The notes: generated by a model not told the origin, from the letters alone. A stretch of DNA of 64,000 nucleotides from Clostridiaceae bacterium (GCA_009911305.1 QXXC01000020.1:16147-80146), one strand, 5' to 3'. Counted from the first letter of the stretch, positions 32,776-42,341 are shown. Program-made: numbers and translations.

Positions 32776-33843
32776 ATGATGAAGACAAAGATATGGAAGG
32801 TGTCAGGTTCCGGACATTTTACGCAGGAGGACAAACGGCATCTGCGCGAGGCGGCAGACATCATCCGGGCCGGCGGGCTGGTGGCGTTTCCCACGGAAAC
32901 CGTGTACGGGCTGGGAGCCAACGCGCTGGACGAAAGGGCGGCGGCAAAGATTTATGAGGCGAAGGGGCGTCCCTCGGACAATCCGCTGATTGCGCATATT
33001 TCCTCTCTTCAGGAGCTGGAGCCCCTGATCGCCCGTTTTCCGGAGGCGGGACGGCGTCTGGCCGAAGCCTTCTGGCCGGGACCGGTCACGATTATATTTG
33101 AAAAGAGCGGACAGGTTCCATACGGGACGACAGGGGGCCTTGAAACGGTGGCTGTGCGCATGCCGTCGGATCCGACGGCGTCTGAGCTGATCCGTCTGTC
33201 CGGCGTTCCGGTTGCGGCTCCCAGCGCGAACCTGTCGGGCCGGCCGAGCCCGACGCGGGCCGGGCATGTGCGCCAGGATATGGACGGACGGATTGATTTG
33301 ATATTAGACGGCGGCCCCGTGGGGATCGGGCTGGAATCTACGATCGTGGATGTGACGGAGGAGATCCCGGTTCTGCTGAGGCCGGGTGCGGTTACTATGG
33401 AAATGCTGCGGGAGTTACTGGGAGAGGTGCGCATAGATCCGGCTATCCTGGGCCCTGTGGGAGCGGATACGCGCCCCAGGGCCCCGGGGATGAAATACCG
33501 CCACTATGCGCCCAGGGCTGAGCTTACGCTGGTGGAAGGCGGGAGCGCGGCGGTGACGCGCCGCATCCGGGAGCTGGTTGACGAGCGGCAGAGACAGGGC
33601 TGCAGAGTGGGCGTGATCTGTACGGATGAGACGAAGGGGAGCTATCCGCGCGGCCTGGTGCGCAGTATTGGCGCGCGCTCGGACGAGAGGTCAGTGGCGC
33701 GCAATCTTTATGCGGTGCTGCGGGAGTTTGACGATCTGGGGGCGGAGTATATTTATTCCGAAAAATTTTCCGACGAACAGCTTGGCCAGGCGATTATGAA
33801 CCGTCTCAACAAAGCGGCGGGATACCGCGTTTTAAAGGTTTAA
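32776..33843 (+). CDS. L-threonylcarbamoyladenylate synthase (Sua5/YwlC type)
   Basis: 355 residues from an ATG behind GAGGACAGGGTT; an upstream GTG overlapping the helicase stop is possible but lacks this site. The YrdC domain has GGLVAFPTETVYGLGANA, IYEAKGRPSDNPLIAHI, FWPGPVTIIF, VAVRMPSDPTA and APSANLSGRPSPT, and the C-terminal Sua5 domain (about 215-355) follows after RPRAPGMKYRHYAP. The enzyme makes threonylcarbamoyl-AMP from threonine, bicarbonate and ATP for t6A37 in tRNA. It lies directly behind the EndoQ-UvrD gene and is probably cotranscribed. Confidence 0.93.
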   Translation: MMKTKIWKVSGSGHFTQEDKRHLREAADIIRAGGLVAFPTETVYGLGANALDERAAAKIYEAKGRPSDNPLIAHISSLQELEPLIARFPEAGRRLAEAFWPGPVTIIFEKSGQVPYGTTGGLETVAVRMPSDPTASELIRLSGVPVAAPSANLSGRPSPTRAGHVRQDMDGRIDLILDGGPVGIGLESTIVDVTEEIPVLLRPGAVTMEMLRELLGEVRIDPAILGPVGADTRPRAPGMKYRHYAPRAELTLVEGGSAAVTRRIRELVDERQRQGCRVGVICTDETKGSYPRGLVRSIGARSDERSVARNLYAVLREFDDLGAEYIYSEKFSDEQLGQAIMNRLNKAAGYRVLKV

Positions 33844-33934
33844 TGTACGCCGGAACTCTCACTGCGCCTTTCTTTGCGGCTGATTTTGTGAGATTTTGTG
33901 ATTACATTTCTGAGTTTCGGGGAAAAGAGGCGTC

Positions 33935-35755
33935 ATGAAGGTTTTTTTAGCGGCAGTCAATGCAAAATACATTCACTCCAACCTGGGGATCTACAGCCTG
34001 AGGCGATATGCCAAACGCTGTCTGGAACAGGAGGATGCAGACAGCTTTGGGATCCGGATTGAGCTGGGGGAGTATACCATCAATCAGACGGAGGAGAGCA
34101 TTTTACGGGACATCTACAGGCGCAGGCCGGATATCGTCGGGTTTTCCTGCTATATCTGGAATATCGTCCATGTAAAAGCGCTGGCGCGGGATTTGAAGAA
34201 GGTGCTGCCCGGAACACGGATTTGGCTGGGAGGGCCGGAGGTATCGTACAATGCCCGCGGGGTTCTTGAGGAGCTGACAGAGGCAGAGCTCGTCATGATG
34301 GGAGAAGGTGAGAGAACATTTGCCGGCCTTTTGAGGGCGGAAGGGGGCGCAGGCGCTGCGCAGCCAGGAGGAGGCGCGCAGGAAAATGGCTCAGAGACGG
34401 CGCAGGGCGAAAAACAGCTCCGGAGCGCCTGCCGCTTACCGGGGATTCCCGGCATAGCCTGGCGGGACGACGAAGGAGGCATCACGGTAAACGGCCCTGC
34501 GCCGCTTTTGAGCCTGGATGAGCTTTTGTTTCCGTATGAGAGCCTGGAGGGATTTGAAAACCGGATTCTCTACTATGAGAGCAGCCGCGGCTGCCCGTTT
34601 GCCTGCAGCTATTGCCTTTCTTCCCTGGATAAAACCGTGCGGTTTCGGAGCATTTCTCTGGTAAAGGAGGAGCTGTCCTTCTTTTTAAATCATCGCGTTT
34701 CGCAGGTGAAATTCGTGGATCGCACGTTTAACTGCCAAAAGAGCCATGCCCTTGCAATCTGGCGGTTTATTTCAGAGCATGATAATGGGATCACGAATTT
34801 TCACTTTGAGATAGCGGCGGATCTGCTGGATGAGGAAATGCTGTCCGTGCTGCGGGGAATGCGTCCGGGCCTGATTCAGCTTGAGATCGGCGTGCAGAGC
34901 ACGAATCCGGACACGATCCGGGCGATCCGGAGGCAGACGGATCTGCAAAGGCTTGCGGCGAATGTAGCCTGTATCCGCCGGTTCCAGAATATCCATCAGC
35001 ATCTGGATCTGATCGCGGGCCTCCCATTTGAAGATTTCAGGCGGTTTAAGAAATCCTTTAACGATGTGTACCGCATGGAGCCGGAGCAGCTTCAGCTCGG
35101 CTTTTTAAAGGTTTTAAAGGGGTCGGCCATGGAGAATGAGGCGTCTTGCTGCGGGCTTGTTTTCCGGTCGCAGCCCCCCTATGAGGTGCTGGCCACGCGG
35201 TGGCTCGATTACGGGGAGCTGCTGCGCCTAAAGGGTGTGGAGGAAATGCTGGAGGCATACTACAACAGCGGGCAGTTTGGAAATACCATGCGCGCTCTTT
35301 TGGGGGAATTTGCGGATCCGTTCTCGATGTATGAGTCCCTGTATGCATATTATGAAAGGGAAGGGCTTAACGCAGTCAGTCACAGCCGTCTGGCGAGATA
35401 TGAGATATTATTCCGGTTTATCGAAGCGCATGTCTCTGATTCCCAGAGCATAGAGGAGTACCGCGACCGGCTGACCGAGGATCTGTATCTTCGGGAAAAT
35501 GTGAAGAGCCGTCCGTTCTTCTTAAGGGATCAGACGCCGTACAAGGATGCTGTCCGCGCCTTTTTCAGAGAGGAGGCCGGATCGCCGCGCTATCTGCCGG
35601 GCTATGAGGGATATACGGCGCGCCAGGTTATAAAGATGGCTCATATGGAGATATTAGGGGACGGGACAGCGCTTTTATTTGACTATAAAAACAGAGACGC
35701 ACGGTCCGGGAACGCGGGTGTGACACGTTTTGCGGATGTGGGAAAGCAGGGATGA
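33935..35755 (+). CDS. B12-binding domain radical SAM protein (DUF4080 type)
   Basis: 606 residues. An N-terminal cobalamin-binding-like Rossmann domain (about 1-130: FLAAVNAKYIHSNLG ... DIVGFSCYIWN ... IWLGGPEVS) is followed by a radical SAM barrel with the cluster motif Cys220-X3-Cys224-X2-Cys227 in SRGCPFACSYCLSS, then QLEIGVQSTNPDT and LIAGLPFEDFRRF. The C-terminal 170 residues match the DUF4080 extension. The reaction is unknown; relatives methylate or methylthiolate substrates. A glycine/glutamine-rich insert lies near residues 135-165. GAGGCGTC precedes the ATG; the next gene overlaps by ATGA. Confidence 0.85.
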   Translation: MKVFLAAVNAKYIHSNLGIYSLRRYAKRCLEQEDADSFGIRIELGEYTINQTEESILRDIYRRRPDIVGFSCYIWNIVHVKALARDLKKVLPGTRIWLGGPEVSYNARGVLEELTEAELVMMGEGERTFAGLLRAEGGAGAAQPGGGAQENGSETAQGEKQLRSACRLPGIPGIAWRDDEGGITVNGPAPLLSLDELLFPYESLEGFENRILYYESSRGCPFACSYCLSSLDKTVRFRSISLVKEELSFFLNHRVSQVKFVDRTFNCQKSHALAIWRFISEHDNGITNFHFEIAADLLDEEMLSVLRGMRPGLIQLEIGVQSTNPDTIRAIRRQTDLQRLAANVACIRRFQNIHQHLDLIAGLPFEDFRRFKKSFNDVYRMEPEQLQLGFLKVLKGSAMENEASCCGLVFRSQPPYEVLATRWLDYGELLRLKGVEEMLEAYYNSGQFGNTMRALLGEFADPFSMYESLYAYYEREGLNAVSHSRLARYEILFRFIEAHVSDSQSIEEYRDRLTEDLYLRENVKSRPFFLRDQTPYKDAVRAFFREEAGSPRYLPGYEGYTARQVIKMAHMEILGDGTALLFDYKNRDARSGNAGVTRFADVGKQG

Positions 35756-36498
35756 GAGTGGGAGAGGTTTCGCAGATCAAAGAGACAGAATGCTATGCGG
35801 CCCTGGATCTGGAAATGACGGGGCTCGATGCAAAAAACGACCGCATCATTGAGATTGGCGCGATCCGCGTCGAAAAGGGTATCGTAACCGGAACATTTTC
35901 ATCACTTGTACGCCCGGGCAGGAAGCTGGAGGCCCGGGTAGAGGAGCTGACGAATATCACGGACTGCATGCTGGAGGGCGCGCCGGAGATTCCTGAGGTC
36001 ATGGAGCGGCTTTCTTCTTTTACAGAAGGGCTCCCGCTCCTGGGCCACAACATCGCCTTTGACTACCGTTTTCTGAAACAGGCGGCCGTCGATCAGGGGA
36101 TGCGCTTTGAGCGGGACGGGATCGATACGCTGACACTGTGCCGCCTTTTTATGCCGCCGGATGAAAAGAAAAATCTGGGATCTGCCTGCAGCTATTACGG
36201 CGTCAGGCCGCAGACCGCCCACCGGGCCTTATCGGACGCGTTTTCCGCTCATTTCCTTTATCAGGCGCTTTTAAATCGCCATTTTCAGGAAAAACCGGAA
36301 GCATTTATGGCAAAGCCTTTAAATTACCACGTGAAAAGGCGCCAGCCAGCGACAAAAAAGCAAAAAGAAGTCTTGCGGGATTTGCTAAAATATCATAAAA
36401 TAAATCTATCTGCGCAGATTGACGGGCTTACAAGAAACGAAGTCTCGCGCATGATTGATAAAATCGTTTCACAATGTGGAAGAGCGGCAGAGAGGTGA
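35752..36498 (+). CDS. 3'-5' exonuclease, DnaQ/PolC-epsilon type
   Basis: 248 residues. DEDDh exonuclease motifs: ALDLEMTGLDAKNDRIIEIGA (Asp, Glu), LLGHNIAFDYRFL (Asp), and AHRALSDAFSAHFL (His, Asp). The last 60 residues are a basic helical extension (VKRRQPATKKQKEVLRDLL) that could bind nucleic acid. It would proofread or trim DNA or RNA ends in the cytosol. Its ATG overlaps the radical SAM stop, so it is translationally coupled. Not part of a polymerase polypeptide here. Confidence 0.88.
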   Translation: MRVGEVSQIKETECYAALDLEMTGLDAKNDRIIEIGAIRVEKGIVTGTFSSLVRPGRKLEARVEELTNITDCMLEGAPEIPEVMERLSSFTEGLPLLGHNIAFDYRFLKQAAVDQGMRFERDGIDTLTLCRLFMPPDEKKNLGSACSYYGVRPQTAHRALSDAFSAHFLYQALLNRHFQEKPEAFMAKPLNYHVKRRQPATKKQKEVLRDLLKYHKINLSAQIDGLTRNEVSRMIDKIVSQCGRAAER

Positions 36499-36505
36499 TA
36501 GGGAT

Positions 36506-36616
36506 ATGTTCAATTTTAATAATGAAAAAAGGAGAAAAACCGTTTCAGCAGTCATCATTATTGTGATTGTTCTGGCCATGGTAGGCGGAATGGTGCTTCC
36601 CAGCTTATTAGCGTAA
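36506..36616 (+). CDS. 36-residue single-span membrane peptide
   Basis: MFNFNNEKRRKTVSAVIIIV continues as IVLAMVGGMVLPSLLA: a charged N-terminal tail and one membrane helix with a GG pair. AGAGGTGATAGGG precedes the ATG; it sits 7 bases after the exonuclease stop and 28 bases before the VanW gene, in a tight operon. No family was recognised, but spacing, ribosome binding site and composition support translation. Confidence 0.65.
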   Translation: MFNFNNEKRRKTVSAVIIIVIVLAMVGGMVLPSLLA

Positions 36617-36644
36617 GTATAACGTTTGGACAGGGGACAGGTTT

Positions 36645-38123
36645 ATGAAAAAGAAGATTTTGATTGCCGCGGCAGCCGCCTGCGCGCTGACCGGCGGATA
36701 TGCGCTTATCGCGCCCAGCGCGCTGGCGGGAACGATCCCTGCGGGAATGACGGCAGGGGAGTTTGATCTGACCGGGATGACCGGAGAGGAAGCGGGAGAG
36801 AAGATTCAAACGTATGTGGAGCAGATGTCAGGACAGGAGATCAGCCTTACGGTTGACGGAAATGAAGTAAAGACCACCGCGGGCGGGCTGGGCTTTGCCT
36901 GGAGCAACGAGGCGGAGGTCCGGGAAGCCATTGACCGCTATGCGGGAGGAAACCTTCTGGACCGCTATATGAATACGAAGAGTCTGGAAAAGGAGCCGGT
37001 GGCGCTTGACATTGAGACAGGCGTTGATTCGGCGAAGGTGGCGGAATTTGTCGAGAACCAGTGCCAGAGCTTTGTGCGGCCGGCGCAGGACGCGGTGCTT
37101 ACCAGAGAGAACGGGGCGTTTCAGCTCACGGATTCCGTGACCGGCATCGAGGTAGATGTGGAGGCCACGAAGACGCGTCTGAACGAAGCCGTTAAGGGCG
37201 GGATTACAGAGCCGATCCGCGTGGAGGCAGTGGTCACGGAGACACAGCCCGCAAGGACGGGAGAGCAGCTTGCGCAGATTCAGGATGTGCTGGGAAGCTT
37301 CAGCACAAACTTCAGCACAGGCAATGCCTCGCGTTCCAAAAACCTAAGGAACGGCGCTTCCAAGGTCAACGGCTGCATCCTCATGCCGGGCGAGGAGTTT
37401 TCCGCCTATGTGGCCCTCACGCCATTTACCATTGAGAACGGCTATGCCTCCGCCGGCTCGTATGCCAACGGCCAGGTGGTTGACACTGTGGGAGGCGGGG
37501 CATGCCAGCTCTGCACCACGCTTTATAATGCGGCGCTGCTTTCCGAGATGGAGATCACGCAGCGGCAGAATCATTCCATGGTGGTGGGCTATGTAAAGCC
37601 TTCTCAGGATTCGGCGATTGCAGGCACAGTGAAGGATCTCAAGTTTAAGAATCCCTACGAGACGCCGATTTACATCGAAGGAGGCGTAAACGGGGGCACG
37701 CTTACCTTTACCATATTCGGAAAGGAAACGAGGCCGGCCAACCGCGAGATTAAATTTGTGTCAGAGACACTGGGCGTAACGGATCCGGGCGCGCCCACAA
37801 CAAGAGTGGATCCGTCCCTGGCGCCGGGCGCAAAGGTTCGGGTGCAGTCCGCGCACAGAGGGCTCCGGTCCCGTCTCTGGAAATATGTGTATATAGACGG
37901 TGTGGAGACAGAGAAAGAGATCCTCCATACAGACAGCTATATGGCATCCAAGGCGATTTACCGCGTCGGGCCGGATCTTCCGGCCGCCGCGCCGCCTGCG
38001 CCCGCCATTCCGCCTGAACAGCAGCCGCAGCCCGCAGAGCCCGTACAGCCGGCGCCGCCTGAGCCGCAGCCGTCCGGCCCGGCGGGACCTGCCGGCCCGT
38101 CCGGTGATGCGCCGGCCGCGTAA
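36645..38123 (+). CDS. VanW family protein with proline-rich C-terminus, exported
   Basis: 492 residues: a signal peptide (MKKKILIAAAAACALTGGYAL), a peptidoglycan-binding-type domain repeated around residues 25-200, then a VanW domain with LGSFSTNFSTGNASRSKNL, GCILMPGEEFSAY and VDTVGGGACQLCTTLYNAAL at about 215-300. The tail (about 445-492) is Pro/Ala/Gln-rich, as in wall-spanning linkers. VanW occurs in some glycopeptide-resistance clusters and is common in clostridial wall proteins; its role is unresolved and there is no vancomycin-resistance context here. It follows the small membrane peptide in the same operon. Confidence 0.88.
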   Translation: MKKKILIAAAAACALTGGYALIAPSALAGTIPAGMTAGEFDLTGMTGEEAGEKIQTYVEQMSGQEISLTVDGNEVKTTAGGLGFAWSNEAEVREAIDRYAGGNLLDRYMNTKSLEKEPVALDIETGVDSAKVAEFVENQCQSFVRPAQDAVLTRENGAFQLTDSVTGIEVDVEATKTRLNEAVKGGITEPIRVEAVVTETQPARTGEQLAQIQDVLGSFSTNFSTGNASRSKNLRNGASKVNGCILMPGEEFSAYVALTPFTIENGYASAGSYANGQVVDTVGGGACQLCTTLYNAALLSEMEITQRQNHSMVVGYVKPSQDSAIAGTVKDLKFKNPYETPIYIEGGVNGGTLTFTIFGKETRPANREIKFVSETLGVTDPGAPTTRVDPSLAPGAKVRVQSAHRGLRSRLWKYVYIDGVETEKEILHTDSYMASKAIYRVGPDLPAAAPPAPAIPPEQQPQPAEPVQPAPPEPQPSGPAGPAGPSGDAPAA

Positions 38124-38155
38124 GGAAGAAAAGGAGGCTGTCCGGAGGGTTCCAA

Positions 38156-38854
38156 ATGGTATGGCAGGATGCGCAGAACCCTGTAGAAGCGCTTCCTGGC
38201 TCAGGGAATTCGGAAACGGATGCAGGCGGAGGTGTCACAGTGGTTAGAAAAGCATGTATCCCTGCTTTTGGGAAGATGCAGGCCGGCCAGGATCTGGTAC
38301 TGGCCGGCCATATCGCCCTTTGGGGGACGTCGAAGCTGGCGTCCGTGGGAGAGGAGAGGCTTAAGGAGCGCTTTACGCTGCGGTTTATCCGGAGGTGTCA
38401 GAAGGTATATGAATCCAGAGGGATTTCAGTCACCCCGGAGCGCTTCGGCGCAGCCTCATGGTGCCTGCCCGGAGAGGGCGGTATCATGGCGGCGCTCTGG
38501 GATTATTTAAGCCATTTTGGCCTGGGATTTGAGATTGACTTGAAAAAGCTCGCCGTTTTGCAGGAAACCATCGAGGTCTGCGAGGTATTTGACGTGAATC
38601 CGTACCGCCTGCACGCCGGCGGCTGCCTGCTTTTTACGGCGGAAAACGGTGGAAGGCTCGCCGGAGAGCTGGAGCGGGAAGGGATCTGTGCGGCCGTAGC
38701 CGGAAGGATAACGGGCGATATCGGCCGGCGGATCATAAACGGAGAGACGCAAAGCTTTCTGGATCGGCCAAAGCCCGATGAATTGTATAAGACAGATAAG
38801 AGATCAGATATGAAGGAGGCAGGGTATGAGGGAACGAATTTTAGCGGTGATTGA
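38156..38854 (+). CDS. AIR synthase-related (HypE/ThiL-like C-terminal) protein
   Basis: 232 residues starting behind GGAGGGTTCCAA. The recognisable part resembles PurM/HypE C-terminal domains: LVLAGHIALWGTSKLASVG, GEGGIMAALWDYLSHFGLGFEIDL, VCEVFDVNPYRLHAGGCLLF and ICAAVAGRITGD. Many clostridia carry such half-length proteins, often named hydrogenase maturation factor-like; without the N-terminal ATP domain its activity is unknown. It overlaps the following regulator gene by 29 bases in a different frame. Confidence 0.7.
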   Translation: MVWQDAQNPVEALPGSGNSETDAGGGVTVVRKACIPAFGKMQAGQDLVLAGHIALWGTSKLASVGEERLKERFTLRFIRRCQKVYESRGISVTPERFGAASWCLPGEGGIMAALWDYLSHFGLGFEIDLKKLAVLQETIEVCEVFDVNPYRLHAGGCLLFTAENGGRLAGELEREGICAAVAGRITGDIGRRIINGETQSFLDRPKPDELYKTDKRSDMKEAGYEGTNFSGD

Positions 38855-39308
38855 AAAAAACAGCAAAATCAGCGTAAGGGAGCTGGCGGATTTACTTGGG
38901 GAGAAGGAAGCGGCAGTCGCGGCGGAGATCGCCGAAATGGAGAGCGGGCACATTATCTGCGGCTATCATACCCTGATTAACTGGGATAATACGGGTGAGG
39001 AGAAGGTGATTGCCCTGATCGAGGTAAAGGTAACGCCGCAGAGAGAGATGGGCTTTGACAAGATCGCGGAGCGCATCTATCAGTACAGCGAGGTAAAGGC
39101 CGTTTACCTGATGTCAGGCGGCTATGATTTTACTGTCATGCTGGAGGCGAAGACCATGCGCGCTGTGGCGCAGTTTGTGGCGGAAAAGCTGTCCACCATT
39201 GACTCGGTTCTCAGCACAGCCACCCATTTTGTGTTAAAGAAATATAAAGACCACGGCACTGTGCTTTGCGAGGGCCCCCAGGATGAAAGGATGTTGATTG
39301 TACCGTGA
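38826..39308 (+). CDS. Lrp/AsnC family transcriptional regulator
   Basis: 160 residues: an N-terminal helix-turn-helix (ILAVIEKNSKISVRELADLLG ... ESGHIICGYHTLINW) and a C-terminal RAM ligand-binding domain (VIALIEVKVTPQREMGFD, VYLMSGGYDFTVMLEAKTM, VLSTATHFVLKKYK). Lrp proteins sense amino acids and control their metabolism. It overlaps the upstream gene by 29 bases, and its stop overlaps the start of the aminotransferase (GTGA), so the regulator and enzyme are made together. Confidence 0.9.
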   Translation: MRERILAVIEKNSKISVRELADLLGEKEAAVAAEIAEMESGHIICGYHTLINWDNTGEEKVIALIEVKVTPQREMGFDKIAERIYQYSEVKAVYLMSGGYDFTVMLEAKTMRAVAQFVAEKLSTIDSVLSTATHFVLKKYKDHGTVLCEGPQDERMLIVP

Positions 39309-40471
39309 GAAACCCATTATCAGATACAATAGTAAAGATTCAGCCCTCAGGAATCCGCAAGTTTTTTGATGTTGTGAGCGAAATGAAGGGAGCCATCTCC
39401 CTGGGCGTGGGCGAGCCGGATTTTGACACGCCGTGGCATATCCGCGAGGAAGGCATCTATTCCCTGGAAAAGGGACGCACCTTCTACACATCCAACGCGG
39501 GCTTAAAGGAGCTGAAGATCGAGATTTGCAGCTATTTGAAGCGGCGCATGGATCTGGAATATGACTGTAACTCAGAGGTCATGGTGACGGTGGGCGGAAG
39601 TGAAGCCATTGACATTGCGCTGCGCGCCATGCTCAATCCCGGAGATGAGGTGCTGATCCCGCAGCCCAGCTATGTTTCCTATGTGCCCTGCACGCTGCTC
39701 GCAGGCGGGACGCCGGTGATCATTGAGCTGGAGGAAAAGGACGAGTTCCGTCTTACAAAAGAAAAGCTTCTGGAAAAGATCACGCCGAGGACAAAGGTGC
39801 TGATCCTCCCGTTCCCCAACAACCCGACAGGGGCGGTCATGGAAAAGGCGGATCTGGAGGCGATCGCAGAGGTGATTGAGGAAAAGGATCTGTTTGTCTT
39901 AAGCGATGAGATTTACGCGGAGCTTACATATAAGGGGGAGCATGTGTCCATCGCCTCGATTCCGGGTATGAAGGAGCGGACGGTCCTGATCAACGGATTT
40001 TCCAAGGCCTATGCCATGACAGGCTGGAGGCTGGGATATGCGGCGGCTCCGGCGGTTATCTTAAAGCAGATGCTGAAAATCCATCAGTATGCGATCATGT
40101 GCGCGCCCACGACGAGCCAGTACGCGGCGATAGAGGCCCTGCGAAACGGCGATGAGGATATCGCCAGGATGAAGGAAGCCTACGACGAGCGCAGGATATA
40201 CCTGCTGGGTGCGTTCAGGGAGCTGGGAATGGACTGCTTTGAGCCTTATGGGGCGTTTTACATGTTCCCCTGCATCAAACGGTTTGGCATGACATCAGAC
40301 GAATTTGCGAACCGTCTGCTCCGGGAGGAGAAGATCGCCATCGTTCCGGGGACGGCGTTTGGGGACAGCGGGGAAGGATATTTAAGAGTGTCGTATGCCT
40401 ATTCGCTGGAGGATTTGAAAAAGGCGATTGGGCGGATCCGGCGGTTTGTGGAAAAGCTGGACGGGAAATAG
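39305..40471 (+). CDS. PLP-dependent class I/II aminotransferase
   Basis: 388 residues starting at GTG overlapping the lrp stop. Fold-type I motifs: SLGVGEPDFDTPWHI, TVGGSEAIDIALRAM, LPFPNNPTGAVM, DEIYAELTY, the PLP-lysine segment INGFSKAYAMTGWRLGY and a C-terminal LRVSYAYS with the carboxylate-binding Arg. It transfers amino groups between an amino acid and 2-oxoglutarate or pyruvate; substrate range cannot be read off, though the close relatives in this arrangement act on aspartate or aromatic amino acids. Coupling with an Lrp regulator suggests amino-acid-responsive control. Confidence 0.9.
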   Translation: MRNPLSDTIVKIQPSGIRKFFDVVSEMKGAISLGVGEPDFDTPWHIREEGIYSLEKGRTFYTSNAGLKELKIEICSYLKRRMDLEYDCNSEVMVTVGGSEAIDIALRAMLNPGDEVLIPQPSYVSYVPCTLLAGGTPVIIELEEKDEFRLTKEKLLEKITPRTKVLILPFPNNPTGAVMEKADLEAIAEVIEEKDLFVLSDEIYAELTYKGEHVSIASIPGMKERTVLINGFSKAYAMTGWRLGYAAAPAVILKQMLKIHQYAIMCAPTTSQYAAIEALRNGDEDIARMKEAYDERRIYLLGAFRELGMDCFEPYGAFYMFPCIKRFGMTSDEFANRLLREEKIAIVPGTAFGDSGEGYLRVSYAYSLEDLKKAIGRIRRFVEKLDGK

Positions 40472-40602
40472 CCTGCAGGCCGGAGAATAACGCAAAAGGG
40501 CCGGTTCCCGGCTGCGTGACTGACGGCTGTACAGTTTTAAAATGTTGATGTCCTTTGCCGCAAGGTGAAGGACTTTCTTGATTTTTATGCACAGGAGAAC
40601 GG

Positions 40603-41094
40603 ATGAATATTGTATTATATGAGCCGGAAATGCCGATGAATACAGGAAATATCGGAAGAACGTGCGTGGCGACGAATACGCGCCTGCACCTGATCGAGCC
40701 GCTTGGATTCCGTCTGGGCGACAGGGAAGTGAAGCGGGCGGGGCTGGATTACTGGCCGCGCCTGGATGTGACGGTTTACAGTGATTATCAGGACTTTCTG
40801 CAGCGAAATCCGGGCGCGAAGATCTATATGGCTACGACGAAGGCTAAACGGATTTATACGGATATTTCTTATGAGCCGGACTGCTATATCATGTTCGGAC
40901 CCGAGAGCAGGGGAATTCCGGAGGAAATGCTGGTGAAGAACGGGGAGGACTGTGTGCGGATTCCCATGTGGGGGGAGACGCGATCGCTGAATCTCTCAAA
41001 TTCCGTGGCTGTGATTCTGTATGAGGCTTTGCGGCAGAATGGATTTGAACGGATGACAATGGAAGGGGAGCTGCACAGGATGAGATGGGGATGA
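40603..41094 (+). CDS. trmL: tRNA (cytidine/uridine(34)-2'-O)-methyltransferase TrmL
   Basis: 163 residues, the usual TrmL length, with a single SPOUT domain: MNIVLYEPEMPMNTGNIGRT at the N-terminus (motif 1), YIMFGPESRGIPEEML (motif 2) and IPMWGETRSLNLSNSVAVILYEALRQ (motif 3, trefoil knot). It methylates the 2'-O of the wobble nucleotide of leucine tRNAs. The preceding 130 bases hold no gene. Confidence 0.95.
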   Translation: MNIVLYEPEMPMNTGNIGRTCVATNTRLHLIEPLGFRLGDREVKRAGLDYWPRLDVTVYSDYQDFLQRNPGAKIYMATTKAKRIYTDISYEPDCYIMFGPESRGIPEEMLVKNGEDCVRIPMWGETRSLNLSNSVAVILYEALRQNGFERMTMEGELHRMRWG

Positions 41095-41142
41095 CAAAAT
41101 TCCTTCATCTGATACTTGAGAACCCTCAGAGGAGGTCATAAA

Positions 41143-42300
41143 ATGCCTGAAACAAAAACGATCATTCAGAGCAGGCGCGTATGGCTGGCAGGGCAGTTTC
41201 TGCCGCTCCAGCTTGAGATAAAAGACAGCCGGATCGACAGCGTACACCCATACGGCTTTCGCGATCCGGATATTGATTACAAAGACAACCGGGTTATCCC
41301 CGGTTTTATGGACATTCACACGCACGGCGCGTATGGCTTTGACACGAACGACGCCGATCCGGAGGGCCTGAAAAACTGGGCCGCCAGGCTTCCGGAGGAA
41401 GGAACCACGTCCTTCCTGCCTACCACGGTATCGGATCTGCCCCATATTTTAACCGCATCCGTAAAGAATGCGGCGGACGTGGCAGAAGAGGGATATGAGG
41501 GGGCTGAGATTCTGGGCATTCATATGGAAGGGCCGTATCTCGATATGGAGCGCCGGGGCGCGCAGCCGCCGGAGGCGATTGTCCCGGCGGATGTGGAAGC
41601 GTTTAAGCGCTGGCAGCAGGCGGCCCGCGGCATGATCCGCTATATCACGCTGGCTCCGGAGCACGACGAGGGGCTGAGGCTGACGAGATACTGCGTGCAG
41701 AACGGGGTTGCGGTCAGTATGGGGCATTCCGGCGCTTCGTATGATCAGGCGGTTCTGGCCGCAGCAAACGGGGTTTCCTGCGCAACGCACGTATATAATG
41801 GAATGGCGCCCTTTCATCACCGGGAACCCGGCATTTTAGGCGCGGCCCTGCGTCTGCCCAATCTCTTCGGAGAGATGATCTGTGACGGCCTTCACGCCCA
41901 TCCGGCGGCGGTTTATCATTTTTTTGCTGCGAAAGGTCCTCATTTCCCGATCATGGTGACAGATTCCTTAAGGGTAAAAAATTGCCCGCCGGGCGGTGTG
42001 TACCGTCTGGGCGGGCATGAGATAGAAGTAGGCGTGGACGGCGCAGCCCGCTTAAAGGGTTCTGACACGCTGGCCGGAAGCACGCTGCGGATGAACCGCG
42101 GCCTTAAATTCCTGGTCGAAGAGGCTTCGGTTTCGTTTGACGCGGCGCTGAATGCCTGCACGCTCAATCCGGCCCGGCTCCTCGGCATGGACAGAAGAAA
42201 AGGAAAGCTGGCCGCCGGATACGACGCGGATATCGTTGTTCTGGCCGATGATTATGAGGTTCTGCAGACCTATTGCCGGGGGAAGCAATTTGTGGGATGA
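41143..42300 (+). CDS. nagA: N-acetylglucosamine-6-phosphate deacetylase
   Basis: 385 residues from the ATG behind GAGGAGGTCATAAA; nine more upstream codons are open but lack this site. Amidohydrolase motifs: VIPGFMDIHTHGAYG (HxH), GIHMEGPYLD (metal-binding Glu), GHSGASYDQAV (His), CATHVYNGMAPFHHREPG (His) and MVTDSLR (catalytic Asp). It converts GlcNAc-6-P to glucosamine-6-P in the cytosol. No nagB is adjacent; it lies alone between trmL and the convergent polyamine operon. Confidence 0.93.
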   Translation: MPETKTIIQSRRVWLAGQFLPLQLEIKDSRIDSVHPYGFRDPDIDYKDNRVIPGFMDIHTHGAYGFDTNDADPEGLKNWAARLPEEGTTSFLPTTVSDLPHILTASVKNAADVAEEGYEGAEILGIHMEGPYLDMERRGAQPPEAIVPADVEAFKRWQQAARGMIRYITLAPEHDEGLRLTRYCVQNGVAVSMGHSGASYDQAVLAAANGVSCATHVYNGMAPFHHREPGILGAALRLPNLFGEMICDGLHAHPAAVYHFFAAKGPHFPIMVTDSLRVKNCPPGGVYRLGGHEIEVGVDGAARLKGSDTLAGSTLRMNRGLKFLVEEASVSFDAALNACTLNPARLLGMDRRKGKLAAGYDADIVVLADDYEVLQTYCRGKQFVG

Positions 42301-42341
42301 AATCAGGTTCTTTGTTTTCAGACGCGCTCTGACCGCCGCCC

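Noticed and set aside
36645..38123. Vancomycin-resistance gene because of the VanW domain
   Set aside because: VanW domains are common in clostridial wall proteins, and no vanH/A/X or two-component genes are near.
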